From Bimuria novae-zelandiae CBS 107.79 (lineage: Eukaryota; Ascomycota; Dothideomycetes; Pleosporales; Didymosphaeriaceae), in NCBI GenBank assembly GCA_010015655.1, contig ML976659.1, positions 248,694 to 312,693 of the forward strand: a DNA stretch of 64,000 bases, given 5' to 3'. Within the stretch, counting starts at the first letter, position 1; each line of letters opens with the position of its first letter. Shown here piece by piece: positions 34,904 to 47,362 of the stretch. The translations under genes and the position numbers were made by a program. Below the pieces are notes generated by a model. That model did not search any database, had not been told where the DNA came from, and was given only the letters and a program-made list of their open reading frames with translations.

Positions 34904-36897
34904 TCAACACACGCCCTCCGGAACGACGAAGCTGTTCGTCCTGCTCGTAGAACTGTACTTCGCGCCCTTGCCGAGGCCCCTCTTCGCAAAGCCCGTCCAG
35001 ATCTCGCACTGGTTGTCCCCTCCCGTCAGCGCCAGATCCGCGTCCAAGATGGCATCCCGCGCAGAGACGAAGGTGGGGTTGCAAGGCTGCAGCTTCATGC
35101 CATCCATGACGAGCTTCAACGTGAGATACTTGCCGTCCGTGGGCACACCGTTGCTGTCGAACTCAGGAGAGATGCCGTCGTTCTTGCCGTGCTTGTCAAT
35201 CAGGTTCCAGAGGACCTCGTACAGCATCGTCGCCCAGATGGTGCCGATGAAGTGCACCTTGGTGAGGGCGTCAGCGTCTTTGTAGACGTGCGGGTTGGTC
35301 TTCTGGTTAGTGGAGTAGATGTAAGGTCGCAGACCTGCAGGTGTGCCGTAGACCCACGCACCCATGGCGTAGTCGGTGGTGCGTGTGTCATTGGGCTTGA
35401 GGCGGATGGCAGTGGCGTAGAAATCGCCCCAACCTTCGCCCATGCCGCCGCTTTCAAGGACGTTGAGACAGCCTGAGTTCAAGGGTCCGCCGGTCAAGCG
35501 GGTGCTGAGGCCGTGCGTGTACTCGTGGATGACGACACCAGCTTCGAAGGCGCCATCTCTCCATGGCTCGGTCCGGTCCCACATGTACATGCGCATGCGC
35601 GCACGCTGGCCGTCAGGAGGAGTCTGGAAATTGGCGTTGTTCAGTCCGGCACCGTCCTGGGCGTTCAAATAGACGAAGTCGTTACCAACCCCTCCCTGGC
35701 CGTTGTTGTTGGTTTCGAAGTTGCCAGCCTTTTCCGTAAAGCCAAGCTTGTAGAGCAGGTCGTGGTACATGTTCGCGCTGTAGAAGAGCTGGGTAGTGGA
35801 TGCATTGATGTAGCTCTTCCAGTCGCTCGTGCTCGGGCTGTACGGGTATTCGAAGTCAAGGTCTTTGCTGTGTGGACGTGGGAGGTTGAGGTAGTCAGTA
35901 CGGGCATCCCAGTTGCTCTGAGCGACCCCATTGTTTCCCAAGAGAGTGTCGTATGTTGTCGCGCCGTCACTGTGCCAGCCGAATTCGCTTGTTACAGAGT
36001 CGAAAGGATCTACTACAATGACACGTTTGCCTTCAGTTGGGTCATTGATTCCCCATGGGCTAAAACTGTCAGCAATGATCTGAACGCCGGTAGGAAGCAA
36101 CTTACTAGACTTCGTATGTTGCGTCAGCGGCATAGTCAACCACGTGGTGGATTTTCTCGCTATCCTCGGCATCGACATATGTGAGGAGCCAGTTAACGTC
36201 AACGTCAGTTTCAATCCTCCAGCTCAGAGCAAGGCTGTCGCCTGTCTGCACATAGACAAGACGAGCTTCAGGATCCGAAACGGTGCCCGTAGTCCTTTTG
36301 ATCGTGTAGACATCGGACTCAGTCTCCTCAGCCTCTGCATTGTCTGCAGACATGGAGAGCTGGAGTGTATTTACAGCAGTCTTGAGGGCTGCGATGGGCT
36401 CGACGGTATCACGCTTTTTCAAAGAGGGTGTCTGTCCATGGTAAAAAGAATTACCAAAAGAGAACACGTCGCCGTTACGGGCAATGTTGACATTGAAGTC
36501 CGCGTTGTCAATGTCCAGGCCGTTCACGGTTTGCTTGAAGTTGAAGTGCGCAATGCCATTGTCACCCACGTAGTGATCGTTGACCAGACGAAAGGTTGCA
36601 CCAGGGACCTAGCAAGATGATTAGCGAAGGATTCGGTATGTAAGTTGTTCCAGAGTGGCTTACAGTCGCCTTCACCAATTCCGTGGCGGTGTCCACAGCG
36701 TCAGCTCGCTTGATAAGGGAGGTAATTGATGGATCAGACTGTACGCTGGTGGCATTGGCGTACTCTGTTTCAAGGACCTGTCGAAATGCGTTGAGATCTA
36801 TAGCTCGCTTGCCCAACATACGTGGGGCGTGAGTGGGGTGGCTGTAGACCTGCCGAGTGGCCAACGAGGCCAGCGAGGCAAGAAGGAAGGACCGCAT
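34904..36897 (-). CDS. M36 fungalysin extracellular metalloprotease
   Basis: Three exons (36897-36664, 36608-36106, 36059-34904; introns 55 and 46 bp) give 630 residues, the usual fungalysin length. A signal peptide ([19 protein letters not shown]) is followed by a long propeptide with the FTP-type region. The mature domain starts near residue 246 ([13 protein letters not shown]), exactly across the second intron. The zinc site is complete: H424-E425-Y-T-H428, and E454 in [10 protein letters not shown] as third ligand. The enzyme is a secreted zinc endopeptidase degrading external protein. An acceptor 10 bp upstream was rejected because the one used restores YPWGINDP. No C-terminal extension is present. 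Confidence 0.95.
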
Positions 36898-37915
36898 ATT
36901 GACCCGCGTCCTGGCTCAACACAAGGTGCCCAGAGTGTTGCAGAGAATGGTCGACTGAACGAGTTCCCTGTGGTGAATATTTGTATCCTCATTCTCCTTC
37001 TTATACTCGGGTCTCTGTAAGTAAGACCCAGTTAGATAGCCCTAACCGTGGCCGTATGACATGCCAATAGTCGCATGCTCACCTACTCATGGCGTATCTT
37101 GATACCTAACCCTATCTACGGGACCTTCCTATAGGGCAGATCTTTCGCGACTGCCTTTTGCAGCCATGATTGAGTTGCGATATCTACTGTAGACTCGAGT
37201 AGGCGCTCAGCCAAGGTCGGACCCTGAGTACCTGCAGCCTGGGCACTATAATGTGCCGGGGTAATCTTAGAGGAGACCAGTTGACCTTCCAAATTAGGTA
37301 GAGCCGCGGGTGTAACGATAACCGGGGTGGTAAGACATGGTCCTTGGCGACATCTCCAAGTCGGAGCTTCATCTTCCATGTAAGCAAATGAAGTTCAGAG
37401 AGGACATATATGAAGACAGTATCGACCTTGTTGAGATGGTGCGGCCGTCCAGGATATCTAGGTACCCGAAACGGGGCCTTGCGAATGCATGGCTAACGAG
37501 GTTTAGTCAAATTTAGTACGAGAACTCTCTTCGAAATCTCAGCGCCTAGGTCCGTGGGAATGACATTTTGTGCCTGCCTATCTGGGTAATCAGATACACC
37601 TTCCTTCTCGTTTGCGCCACCGTACTCAAATGGCAAGAGCGACAAGACGGCAAGTACAACCCGCCGTGGACGACGAAGCTGGCGCGTACTGCCGTTGTAG
37701 AACTTTCGGAGTTCAAAGGTATACTTGCCATGATTGTATGAGGCGGATGATAAGTGCACTCCTTACTATCGGTAGAGCTTTCGGTTCATGGAAGCATTAG
37801 GTCTTTTAGTGCGCGTAGCTCAATGCGGAAGGCCTTCGTGGATGCTACTGCCGTGATCTGAATCTGTCCGTAGACCTAGAATCATCAATGAGTTTTATTC
37901 ATGGATCTCCCCAAA
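36898..37915. other. Intergenic, nothing recognised
   Basis: About 1 kb holding the fungalysin promoter at its left side and the 3' flank of the TDT transporter gene at its right. Short open frames only. Confidence 0.5.
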
Positions 37916-39229
37916 CTAGAGCGTACTACTCTCCTCATCCGCTCCATGGCCTTCCACATCCTCCATGTCCTCATCCATACCAGGCCATAGAACGTCCCCC
38001 TTCCAAAGAGCCCTTACATTCAATATAGCAACGAAGATCCACAGCATGACCAAGATGATCGTCATCGCCGAGCAAACACCTTTTATGGCATCGCTGTCTA
38101 GGACGTTTGCGATTTGGATAAGGGCGATGGTCAATCCAACATTAGGGAAGATGAATGCCCACCAATTGAGCGTGAAGTGCATCTCCTTCCATGTCCAGAG
38201 AACAGAAACAGTGGACAACGCGCTAAACCAGAATGCAAGCAGCCAGAGGAAGATGCCGGCGGGGACACCAATGGCTTTCCAGACATCACCGACAGGAAAA
38301 GAGCCGATGCCCAGGAAGTCTGGAGGAATGACTTTTGGTGCCTGGGTGCCGAGGGCGACTAGGGTGTTTGCGGTGTATGCTATGACAAATCAATTTGACA
38401 ATTCGAAGTGATTTGAATCCAATCAGGGAGGAACTATACCGGCAGGTCCGACCGCAACATACATCGCCGGCTTCTTGCTCGGCTCAGGCAACTCGCTGTT
38501 GATGAGCCTCGTCACATAGATGGTGTACATGATCAATGCAATCCCCCAGCCCAAGCCCTGGAAACAGATGCCTCCAATCATGATCGGCAAGGCGCTATCC
38601 TGTGGCTGACTGTACTCCAGCACCGCAGAAAGCGGGCCCAGCATGAGAAAGGGGTACACAGGAAGGATCCAGGCCGGCATTGCTTCCATCACAGGGAGCT
38701 TCCTCGTGTCAAAAATGACGTGGTATTGAAATACCGCAACAAGAATCACGCATCCAGCGTACGTCCAGAAGAGTACCTCGAGCGCTTTTACGAGCCATGG
38801 CCCAGATGAGGGAACACCGTACTGTTGTATGCAGTACAGTATCAACGCGATGGACACCCAGAATGTACCAAAGAAGAAGCTTTCATGAGGATGGTGCAAG
38901 CTGAGAGACAACGACCCAGGCTGCGTGCGAAGAAAGCGGTACATGATACATCCACTGAAAATGAGAAACAGGACCAAATCCAGGACAAAAAATATTTTTC
39001 CGATCGTCTTGAGACCGTCGAATCCGAAAGGTTGCTGGCCCAGCAGCGTGGCGATCGCGCCCGTAGACATTGTGCATTCGAACCATGACCAGGTAAAATG
39101 GTGCAAGCGCTCGCTAAAAGGAATGGATTTCTGCGGTCGACTGTCGCTGAAGAGCCTTCGCGGATGCATTGCGCCGTTGGATATGGAGTTTCCGAGCAAA
39201 GGCGTGACCTCCGAATTCAGACGCGCCAT
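37916..39229 (-). CDS. TDT-family transporter (C4-dicarboxylate/malic acid transport type)
   Basis: Two exons (39229-38440, 38379-37916; 60-bp intron) give 417 residues. Starting from the first real ATG the protein reads MARLNSEVTPLLG. The family signature follows: HHFTWSWFECTMSTGAIATLL, then many hydrophobic helices, about nine or ten in all. It belongs to the tellurite-resistance/dicarboxylate transporter family (PF03595), which includes S. pombe Mae1 and the sulfite pump Ssu1. Resemblance is closer to the malate-type branch in my judgement. It sits in a membrane, probably plasma membrane, and moves organic or inorganic anions. The C-terminus is acidic (DEDMEDVEGHGADEES). Confidence 0.88.
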
Positions 39230-40252
39230 TGTTGACAATTTTTTATTTTGGCGCTTTCGTGGCTGTCGTTGATGGTGTTTTACGTCAGGTACTTTGTGCC
39301 AGTGAGCGAGAAGCGGCCATGAGAATTGGTGTTGACATCATGACCCACGGCATGATCGAAGAAATCCGCTTATAATACCCAATATAGCTAGTTCCGGCTT
39401 CTGTTTCCAGGATCCAAAAAACGCTTTATAAACGTTTTGTCGAACTAGTAAATTATCTTCGGGTAGCATCGCCCTGTACCGCGTCTGAGAAAGGACGACC
39501 GTGGGGTCCTTCAAGTCGAGACATTATGGCTTCTACGGCAGGTTTTGGTGAAAGTGATGGGAGCCGCATACATAGAGATCACCTTGGGCATGTGAACAAG
39601 GGTCGGTCGTGGTATGGATGATGATTGTTGAGTCGCGTCTCGTATTGAGATGGACGACGCGCCCGGGCGAGTCGGGTCGCACGTGCACACGTGCACCCAT
39701 TAGGCTGGGCCCACCAAAGGAGAGCGACGCGTTGCGAGTCTCTCACAAGAGACGTTTCCTACGGCACGCGCGAACAGCTGCATCATGTCTCGTGCTCTAG
39801 TTGGAAGTGCGCAATGCACCCAGAGTAGTTTCCCGATGCAGCTCGCTCGGTACCGCCGGTGGCGTTGGTAGGGCATTATGGAAGCAGCGCGGGGCTTCCG
39901 TCTGAATTTGCACTGCCGCGGACCACTCATCCACGCAATTGACACTGCGATATTGCGATAAGAGCCTTGCCCCGTATTCGTGTGCTCTTCATTGAGTCAT
40001 TTGTTTCCGCACCGATCTCGAGGAAGCCTCGCTTTCACAGTACAACTTCGCACCACCAAGTACGACTATGTCTGACAAGCAACTGAGTAGCAGAAGACCC
40101 GATCAAGGTATTTCTAGAGCAATTGCATGAGACCGGTGTTCACTTTACTGTGATCTGAGAAATACGGTCCGAACTTGATCAGGTTAAAGCCTGCGAAAGG
40201 ACATCATGCTTTGCGACCCTCGCAAAGGCTCTGCTAATGGACGCAGCGCCTC
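39230..40252. other. Divergent promoter region, TDT / NCS1
   Basis: About 1 kb between two divergently transcribed transporter genes; both promoters must lie here. No further gene is recognised. Confidence 0.5.
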
Positions 40253-41859
40253 ATGGATCCCGAACGCCGCACCTCGACCGCCCGCAATGAGAAGACCTCG
40301 CGCATGGCCCTGATCCCGAACGAAGGCCTGCCGACAAACAACGCGCACGAGAACGCCGGAACATTTGCCGGAAAGTGGCAGACACGATGGAAGAGCCTGG
40401 AGAGACTTATGGCCGAGTACAATATGGAATCGCGAGGCATACAGCGCGTCGAGCCCGATGAGTGCCACAACTTGAGCCAGCTGGGCTATTCTCAGATTGC
40501 CATTTTGTGGATCTCCATAAATTTAGCAGCGAACAACATTACGCTGGGTATGCTAGGCCCCGCGGTGTTCGAGCTAGGCTTTTTGGATTCGTGCCTCTGC
40601 GCCGTCTTGGGTATGCTGGTCGGGTGCCTTGCGGTAGCCTATATCGCTACCTTTGGCCCTCGCAGTGGGAACCGGACCATGATCCTCTCCAGATACATCA
40701 CGGGGTGGTGGCCGTCGAAGCTCGTTGTGGTGCTCAATATCATCGTGTTTCTCGGATACTCGCTGATCGACTGCGTGGTCGCTGGCCAAATCTTGTCTGC
40801 AGTGTCGAGCAACAACATGTCAGTCGTCGTGGGCATCATCATCGTCGCTCTGATCACCTGGGTCATCACCACTTTTGGCTATGAGGTCTTTCATTACTAC
40901 GAAAGATATGCGTGGCTACCCCAGCTTATCGTCTTCAGCATCCTAGCTGGAGTCGCCGGGCCGAACTTCAACAAAAGTGCGGCATCCCTGGTGTCTGGCG
41001 AGACGCTAGCTGCCAATCGGCTCTCCTTCTTTGGCCTCACTCTGGCGGCCGCCATCACTTATAGCGGAGGTGCTGCGGATCTATTCGTCTATTATCCAGA
41101 GCATACCGCAAGGTGGAAGATTTTCGCTATGACTATGCTTGGGCTTACTACTAGCTTCACCTTTGCCTTTATCCTCGGTATTGGTCTGGCATGCGGAATG
41201 TCTACAAACCCAGCGTGGGAGACGTCGTACGGGGTATCCCAAGGCGCACTCATCGTGGAGGGCTTCAAGCCACTCGGCGGTTTTGGCAGCTTCTGCGGCG
41301 TCATTGTGGCACTCGGACTTGTGCAAAATCTCATAGTTCCTACCTACGCTTCTGGGATCGATGCGCAGATTCTCGGACGCTGGGCCGCCATGATTCCACG
41401 AGTGGTCTGGAACACGATAAGCGTCGTCATCTACACGGTGTGTGCACTTGCTGGGCGCGCTCATCTGGCCGAGATCTTCACGAACTTCCTCGCGCTCATG
41501 GGCTACTGGGTGTCGATCTGGATCGCTATCGTGTTGGAGGAGCACCTCATCTTCAGGCGAAAAACTGGCTTCAACTGGCAAATCTGGGACGACAGGAAGA
41601 AGCTACCACTAGGAGTTGCCGCTCTAGCCGCGTTCATCGTAGGCTGGGTTGGCGCGATTCTGTGCATGGCTCAAGTTTGGTACATTGGACCGATTGCAGG
41701 ACTCGTGGGCGACTATGGCGCTGACGTGAGTCTCATTTCGTCCAGTGAAGGCCAGATGTTTCTAACAAGTGATAGATGGGCAACTATGTTGGCTTCGCCT
41801 GGGCTGCAGTGATTTACCCTCCCATTCGTGTGTGGGAACTAAAGAGATTTGGAAGATGA
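40253..41859 (+). CDS. NCS1-family purine/cytosine permease (Fcy2-like)
   Basis: Two exons (40253-41725, 41776-41859; 50-bp intron) give 518 residues. About twelve membrane segments are evident. Family marks include the N-terminal VEPDECHNLSQLGYSQIAILWIS, the GPAVFELGFLDS segment, ITYSGGAADLFVYYPEH and the ALMGYWVSIWIAIVLEEHLIFRR region. The short second exon supplies the expected ending MGNYVGFAWAAVIYPPIRVWELKRF, abbreviated here to GNYVGFAW...PIRVWELKRF. The family imports cytosine, purines or related bases with protons across the plasma membrane. Substrate cannot be decided from sequence. Confidence 0.93.
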
Positions 41860-42699
41860 TGTTGATGATGTAAAGAACTGGAAGAGCGGCTTGATGTCTG
41901 TGCGCAACCAAGCGATCTTGCTTCCACATGAGCAATCCAGCGCTCATGTTTGTCAGGTTTGCGGTGTCCATTGCTCCGATAGCCATGGTATTCCGGTACA
42001 GCAGCACATAGGGAAGGCATATATCTTCACTTTTCGGTCGTCAGAAGCGCCGGGCTTCGCAAAGTATATATCCTAGGCGACCCAGTCGCTACCTTTCCCC
42101 ACTGTTGTCCTATCACTACGTTCACCCTTGGTGTGTGCATCTCTCGAGAATTGCTGGTGAACGAGACATATCAGCGAGCAATTCCTGGGTTTTCGCGCGA
42201 TCATCTGATGCAGTTTTCACGTTGCCTTCTTCTCTTGTGTGAGCGGTCTCTCATTACAATTTGGCTGCGCCAGCGCCCACACCTGTTCCAAGATTGTTAC
42301 TGCTTCCCTAGTATTGCCGCCGCTTGCACTGATACCCAACAAGTTGGGGCTGGCGAGTTTATGAAAAACGGCAGCCTCAATCTTTACTTCCTAGCGTCCT
42401 GGAGCGATAGTAATCTACAACGCCGCCAGCAGCTTCTCACGCCCAATATTTTTCGTCTCTTATGGCCTCCTTCCCGTATGCCTTACGGCTGCGGCCCCCA
42501 ACCACTCACCTGGGCAAGTACATTTCTTCGTGATTGGTGTTACTTGTCTTCACCTGCTCTCGCCATATCGGATCGCTCCTTCCACCACGACAACGCTTCG
42601 CCTTGGCGTCGCTGCCTTCACCTTGATCTGTTACAAAAATTTTCCACTCGCCGCCTTCACCTCGCCCACTTTCTCGCTTATCGTCTCGCACTGTTGACC
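41860..42699. other. Pyrimidine-rich leader region
   Basis: About 0.8 kb. The right half (about 42220-42699) is strongly C/T-rich, as expected of the promoter and leader of a constitutively expressed fungal gene. A 206-codon frame across it has no resemblance to a protein. Confidence 0.5.
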
Positions 42700-44707
42700 A
42701 TGCCTACTTGTAAGTCCCTGCTCTGCTCCTCTCGACAACAACAACCTAACTGAGCAAAACAGTCGCGGTCGACGACCTCATCAGCCTCGCAAGCGAACCG
42801 GTGTCAACAAGCATGACAGTGAGTCCGCTCCCAACGCCAACGGCTCTGCCTGCGGGCAAGACGGTCGAGAACAGGCCGCGACAAGTGTCGAATGACAGCT
42901 TCGCGAGCTTGACTGGTCTCATGAAGTCGAAGAAGCCGTGGACTGTGGCGCCTAAACCCAAGATCCAGTCGCTCATATCGGGTGAGTTGCCGAACAGTGG
43001 CCTGTGTATTCTTATTCTGGGGTATCACAGCGGATAGACGAAGGCACACTAACATGTCCGTACAGTGCCTACTAATGGTCTATCGCAATCCGCGAGCAAA
43101 CTCGCCGTCCGCCACCTAGAGAAGCCGAGCGGAAGTTCACTTTCGCGTACTCATAGCACTGGCAAGGAGAATGGCTTCAACGCGCCTACCCCATTCCAAC
43201 CCCAGCATGCTCTTTGCCTTCTTGACAGCGGTACCGCTACCGTAGAGACCCCGCCGAGCAGCCCTCCGGCTCGCGAGCAGGGATATGACGAAGCCGTTAT
43301 GAAGCGAATGGAGGACATGGTCGCAGAGATGCGCAACATGAATACAGATGAATCGTCCGAGTGGGAGGCCGTTTCGAAGGCGCCTTCGGATCAGCAACTG
43401 GACTCGCCTACTCCGACCCTAGCTGGACCTAACAAAGCACAAAAAGCTTCAAGCAAGCAACACGGCAAGGACACCTTCCGCCTGCCGTTGACCCCATCAC
43501 CTTCATCCAGTCTATCAGACCACGATGAGCCCATAGTCCGCGTTACTCAGGCAGTTTGGGACAATATGATGGACCAGATGGCAAAGCTCAAAAAGGACAA
43601 GCTGGACGCACTTGCAAAGCTCTCGACCCTGGAGCGCGAAGAGCACCTGCGCCGCCAAACCAAGGGTGATAACTCCAGTGAACTCGATCAGCTCCGCTAC
43701 CGCCTTGAGGTGAACCAAGATTACAAGGCGGCTATGAGCCGGGACATCCGCCAGAAGGATGCTGAGATTTGCAAGAAAGAGCTCGAAATTGAAGACTTGC
43801 GGAAGCAAGTTGTCGAGATGGATGTCGTGCGAAAGCAAGTCGAGCAGCTCCACGCCGAGATCCACTACCTACGTGTCGAGGCGGAACAGAAAGGAGCAGA
43901 TGCTGGATCCTTTACACAGTTAATTGAATTCAAAGACCAAGAGATTACGCGATTGAAGGAGGTTATCCATCGCATTCAGGGCCAGCTCTCTAGCCACCAG
44001 ACCCGCGCCGACAACCTAGCCGAGACCCAGGCTGCCCGAGAGAAGAAGCTGCAAGTTTCCCATAGTATATCAAGGAGTTCAAACTTTGCTAATAGCGCAT
44101 AGGAGGCAGACTAAACAGCAACTCGAGACTATCGAAGACTCCAAGGAGAGGTTGCTGGATGATCTAGACAATTTCAAGACGGCAAGTTGTCTCGCAGTAC
44201 ACAATTACATGGCATGATTGCTCACCTGTCGCAGCAAATCGCCCCCTTGAAGTCCAAGTTGAAGGACTTGGAATTGCAGCTGCGGGAAAAGACGTCCAGT
44301 TGCGATCGTATGCGCAACGACCTGAGGCACACTGAGCGGAGACTTGAGATCACAAACAAGGCTCTGCATAAAGTGGAGAACCATCTTCATCTCAAAGGCG
44401 CTGCACACCCAATCGTGCCTAGCGATACGACCAAACTGCCGAGGCTGGTTCTGCCTTGCATGGAGTGCTTCGCCAAGAACATACCCTGTGACTCAAACAG
44501 TCGCTGCCAGAACTGTGAGTTACCTTGAGATGTGTCATATGCCGACCACTAATCACCCGATCAGGCTTAGTTCACGGGGAGAAATGTCTTCGCTGGAAAT
44601 GCTCTCAGATGCACATCTTGCGCGACGGTTGCCAGGAGTTTCCTTGCATGCTCAACCATGATCAGAATGGATGGCTCATGCTTAAGCAAGATCAGCCACA
44701 GTGGTAA
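42700..44707 (+). CDS. Coiled-coil protein with C-terminal Zn2Cys6-type cysteine cluster
   Basis: Six exons (42700-42709, 42763-42981, 43066-44054, 44119-44181, 44235-44514, 44565-44707) give 567 residues. The N-terminal third is Ser/Pro-rich and probably disordered. From about 205 to 478 heptad-like Leu/Lys/Glu/Gln sequence predicts long coiled coils (LKKDKLDALAKLSTLERE, then CKKELEIEDLRKQVVEMD). Residues 502-528 form C-x2-C-x6-C-x5-C-x2-C-x6-C, the exact spacing of the fungal Zn2Cys6 cluster, with CD after the third Cys as usual. The Lys/Arg-rich DNA-contact residues are largely absent. More cysteines follow (533, 543, 548). The fourth intron (44182-44234) starts with GCAAGT, a GC-AG intron. 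The third intron has a poor donor (GTTTCC), the weakest point of the model. Role unknown. Confidence 0.78.
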
Positions 44708-46051
44708 TTCATCAGACTTCCCGGTCGTGATGGAAGCATTGAGCTGAGCTGCCAGAACGCTAGGTTCCCGCACGGGGGCATATGGAATACGTTCCTGGGG
44801 CGCGAATAGTGTATCGGGGTACGAATATGGAGTCGAAGTCTGCTCGTGCAAGCGAACATGCATGAAGCTACCCATGGTAGTCCTTCGCTCCTATGAACTT
44901 TGAAGGTATGTTCCATTTTGTTGTAGCTCTCTCAAACAGGAGGCCGTGCTGACTGGGATGCCAGTAGTTACGCGGGTCTTCGACTGAAATTCCTGTCTAT
45001 AATCACTTCGAGGACCTACTGAGACCGATCAGGTATTTGTATTAGTGAACTACGGGAGTCTAAAATGCATTGTCAAAGGAGGTTTGAGGAGCATCTTGGC
45101 CTGCTACTGGCAGCTATTGTAACTTCATTCTATCTCTCTGCCTGCTTCCCTCTGGTTCCAGTTTCGACGGCTACTCTCCCTTCTTGGTCTTGACTCCCAC
45201 GTATCTATCATATCTTCACGACGAGCAATTTACCCACTTATTCTCCCTCCGGCGGCCATTGCAGCCTCCCTACTCTTCCTGGGCATCCCGGCCGCAATAG
45301 CACGATCTCGCGCGAAAACGTGCACAATCCGGACGTTGTTGTCGGCACAAAACCACCATGGTCGGTCTCTCTCGATGTAGAATACTCGCATTCGACCTAC
45401 GCATAGTCCCATATGACGCCGTCCTCGCGACTGGCCTCCACTGTATTACTCACGCCCATTGATGTCCTGTCCAAGGACAATCTGGCGAGGGAACCGAAGG
45501 CAGTTGACCAAGGGTATGGCCACTGAGTGTATGATTAGTATGACGTTGATTTTACCGGGGGAGAAGGGTAGTAGCGTACGTACAGTGCTCCTTTCCCACC
45601 CACTAAATAATATAACAGGGACGGTAGAAGAGCCTTGTGTTTACACCTGAGTCGTCCTATGATTGTACCAATAGTAAAACGGCTATTAATCGTGTCACTT
45701 GTAGTCTGAGCATCCGAGTTGCTAGGGTAGGTTGGCAGGCTGGGCGGTGACCACGGTGGCAGCGAAGATGTGGTTCCAACAGCTGGTGGAAGGCTCGGTG
45801 GAGACCCAGGCTCGCGAGTGCGATTAGTCTTGCAGCACATTGCGTGCCAGTCCTTCTGGTAGCGGCGAAGCTGAAGAGCATCTGGGAGCCGCTGGAAACA
45901 CAGTGCGATGGTGGGAAAGCGCCGGTGGTCCTCCTTGTGAGGATGCTGATGGGGGTATCGGCTTCCACCAGCATTGAGAACAAGAGAAGCGTTACAAATA
46001 CCAAAGTCGGTCGAATTGGGAAGATGAGTTCCAGTTTGTGGCGTGAGCCTT
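44708..46051. other. Intergenic, nothing recognised
   Basis: About 1.3 kb between the 3' ends of the coiled-coil gene and the ankyrin gene. A 197-codon minus-strand frame (about 45535-46128) overlaps the end of the ankyrin gene in another phase, is Pro/Ser-rich and resembles no family. Confidence 0.45.
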
Positions 46052-47362
46052 TCAGGTAGGTATACGCCGCACCAATCCAAAGCTGAGTCCTCTGCTCGGC
46101 TTCTGCTGCTGGTGATTGCTTTGCTCAAATCTCCTCTTCTTTTTCTGACTCTTTTCAGCTTGTTCTCTTCTGAGCTCCATGCTGGCTTTGACTTCCGCTA
46201 GGGCAGTGCGATGCTTTGAAGCAACCTTGGTATGGTCCGCCCCCTGCTCGATCAGCAGCTCCACTATGGCGTCCCTCCTGGGCAAAGACAGAGCGTATTC
46301 AAGCACTGACGAAGGGCGGTTATCTGTGGCATCGATATCGGCACCAAACTCGTGGACCAGTGCGCGTACCAGTTGGAGGTCGCCCATCTTGACTGCCGTG
46401 AACAGCGGTGTGCGGCCAAACTGATCTTTCTTCTCAACAATTCGGTCTTTGTCCGATCGATCATTTAAGATCTTTCGCACCGCTCGCATCCGGGCTTCGT
46501 CATTTCTCGCCTGGTTGATTTGATAATGAAGGTCTAGAGAAGTGTCGGTCTGGCTGGGGAGCTGAGACTCCAGGGAAAAGCTTGGTCGTTCATCACTCGG
46601 TGTACGCAAGACACTTGAGTCGGTCGAGTGCTGGGATTGGAACGAGGCACTTGTGGTGACGGATGGGTTTCTCTCGATGGCGGCTAGAGGTTCGTATACG
46701 GTAGAGTCATTGGACAAAGTACGATTTCTAGGAGTCGATGCACCATTCGGCAACGACAAATCGGTCGTGAGAAAAGGACTCTGGAACTAGGACTATCAGC
46801 GAAGCACAAGCACAAATTAGGCTGTAGAACATACAACAGGGGTTGTTGGCGAAGCTTCGGACTGTCGCCGATCGATGTTCATCGCCAACTGACTACTTGC
46901 TATTAGCGGGGGAGTACGTATAGTCCTTCCCGATAAAACTCACAGGATCCCAAGGTTCACAGAAAGTGCCATAACACTTTGATAGTGCAAGAGCTCTTGC
47001 ATGGCATTGTCCACGTCCCTCTGCGAAAACCTCATGTGGATCTGCGTCTTCAGCCTTTTGTATAATGTATCCGAACCCCGCGACGCCTGATCCCGGACAA
47101 TGTTCTGCAACTCCTCGAGTTTGGGTTTGAGACTCAGCAAGGAGTTGTTGATGAGCCGCGGCACGTCCTCGCCGAGATCAAGGCCACTGTTACATTGTCT
47201 CTCTACGGCGAGCACGTACTGCTCCAAGCTGTCGAGCTGTGTCGTGCGCCGTCTTAGCTCATTGTCAAGGTCGCGGGTCTCTTGTATGAACCTTTTCGTT
47301 TCTCTGATTATGATTAGAGAGGCCGAGATCAACGTGATTATACCAGAAGCTGGCTCGGCCAT
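46052..47362 (-). CDS. Ankyrin-repeat protein with fungal STAND-type N-terminal helix region
   Basis: Three exons (47362-46944, 46895-46835, 46780-46052; introns 48 and 54 bp) give 402 residues. The N-terminus MAEPASGIITLISASLIII with the following helical stretch (TKRFIQETRDLDNELRRRTTQL, abbreviated as a charged helix) resembles the N-terminal domain that precedes NACHT or ankyrin modules in many ascomycete proteins. A disordered Ser/Thr-rich linker covers about 165-240. Ankyrin-like repeats lie at about 279-357 (DQFGRTPLFTAVKMGDLQLV, then DNRPSSVLEYALSL and VELLIEQGADHTKV). A Lys/Arg/Gln-rich tail ends it. No NTPase domain is present. Probably a protein-interaction factor; pathway unknown. 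Confidence 0.75.

Noticed and set aside
42133..42753. 206-codon plus-strand frame
   Set aside because: It lies in the pyrimidine-rich leader of the coiled-coil gene and crosses its start and first intron; composition is that of a C/T tract.
45535..46128. 197-codon minus-strand frame
   Set aside because: It overlaps the end of the ankyrin gene in another phase, and its Pro/Ser-rich translation resembles no family.
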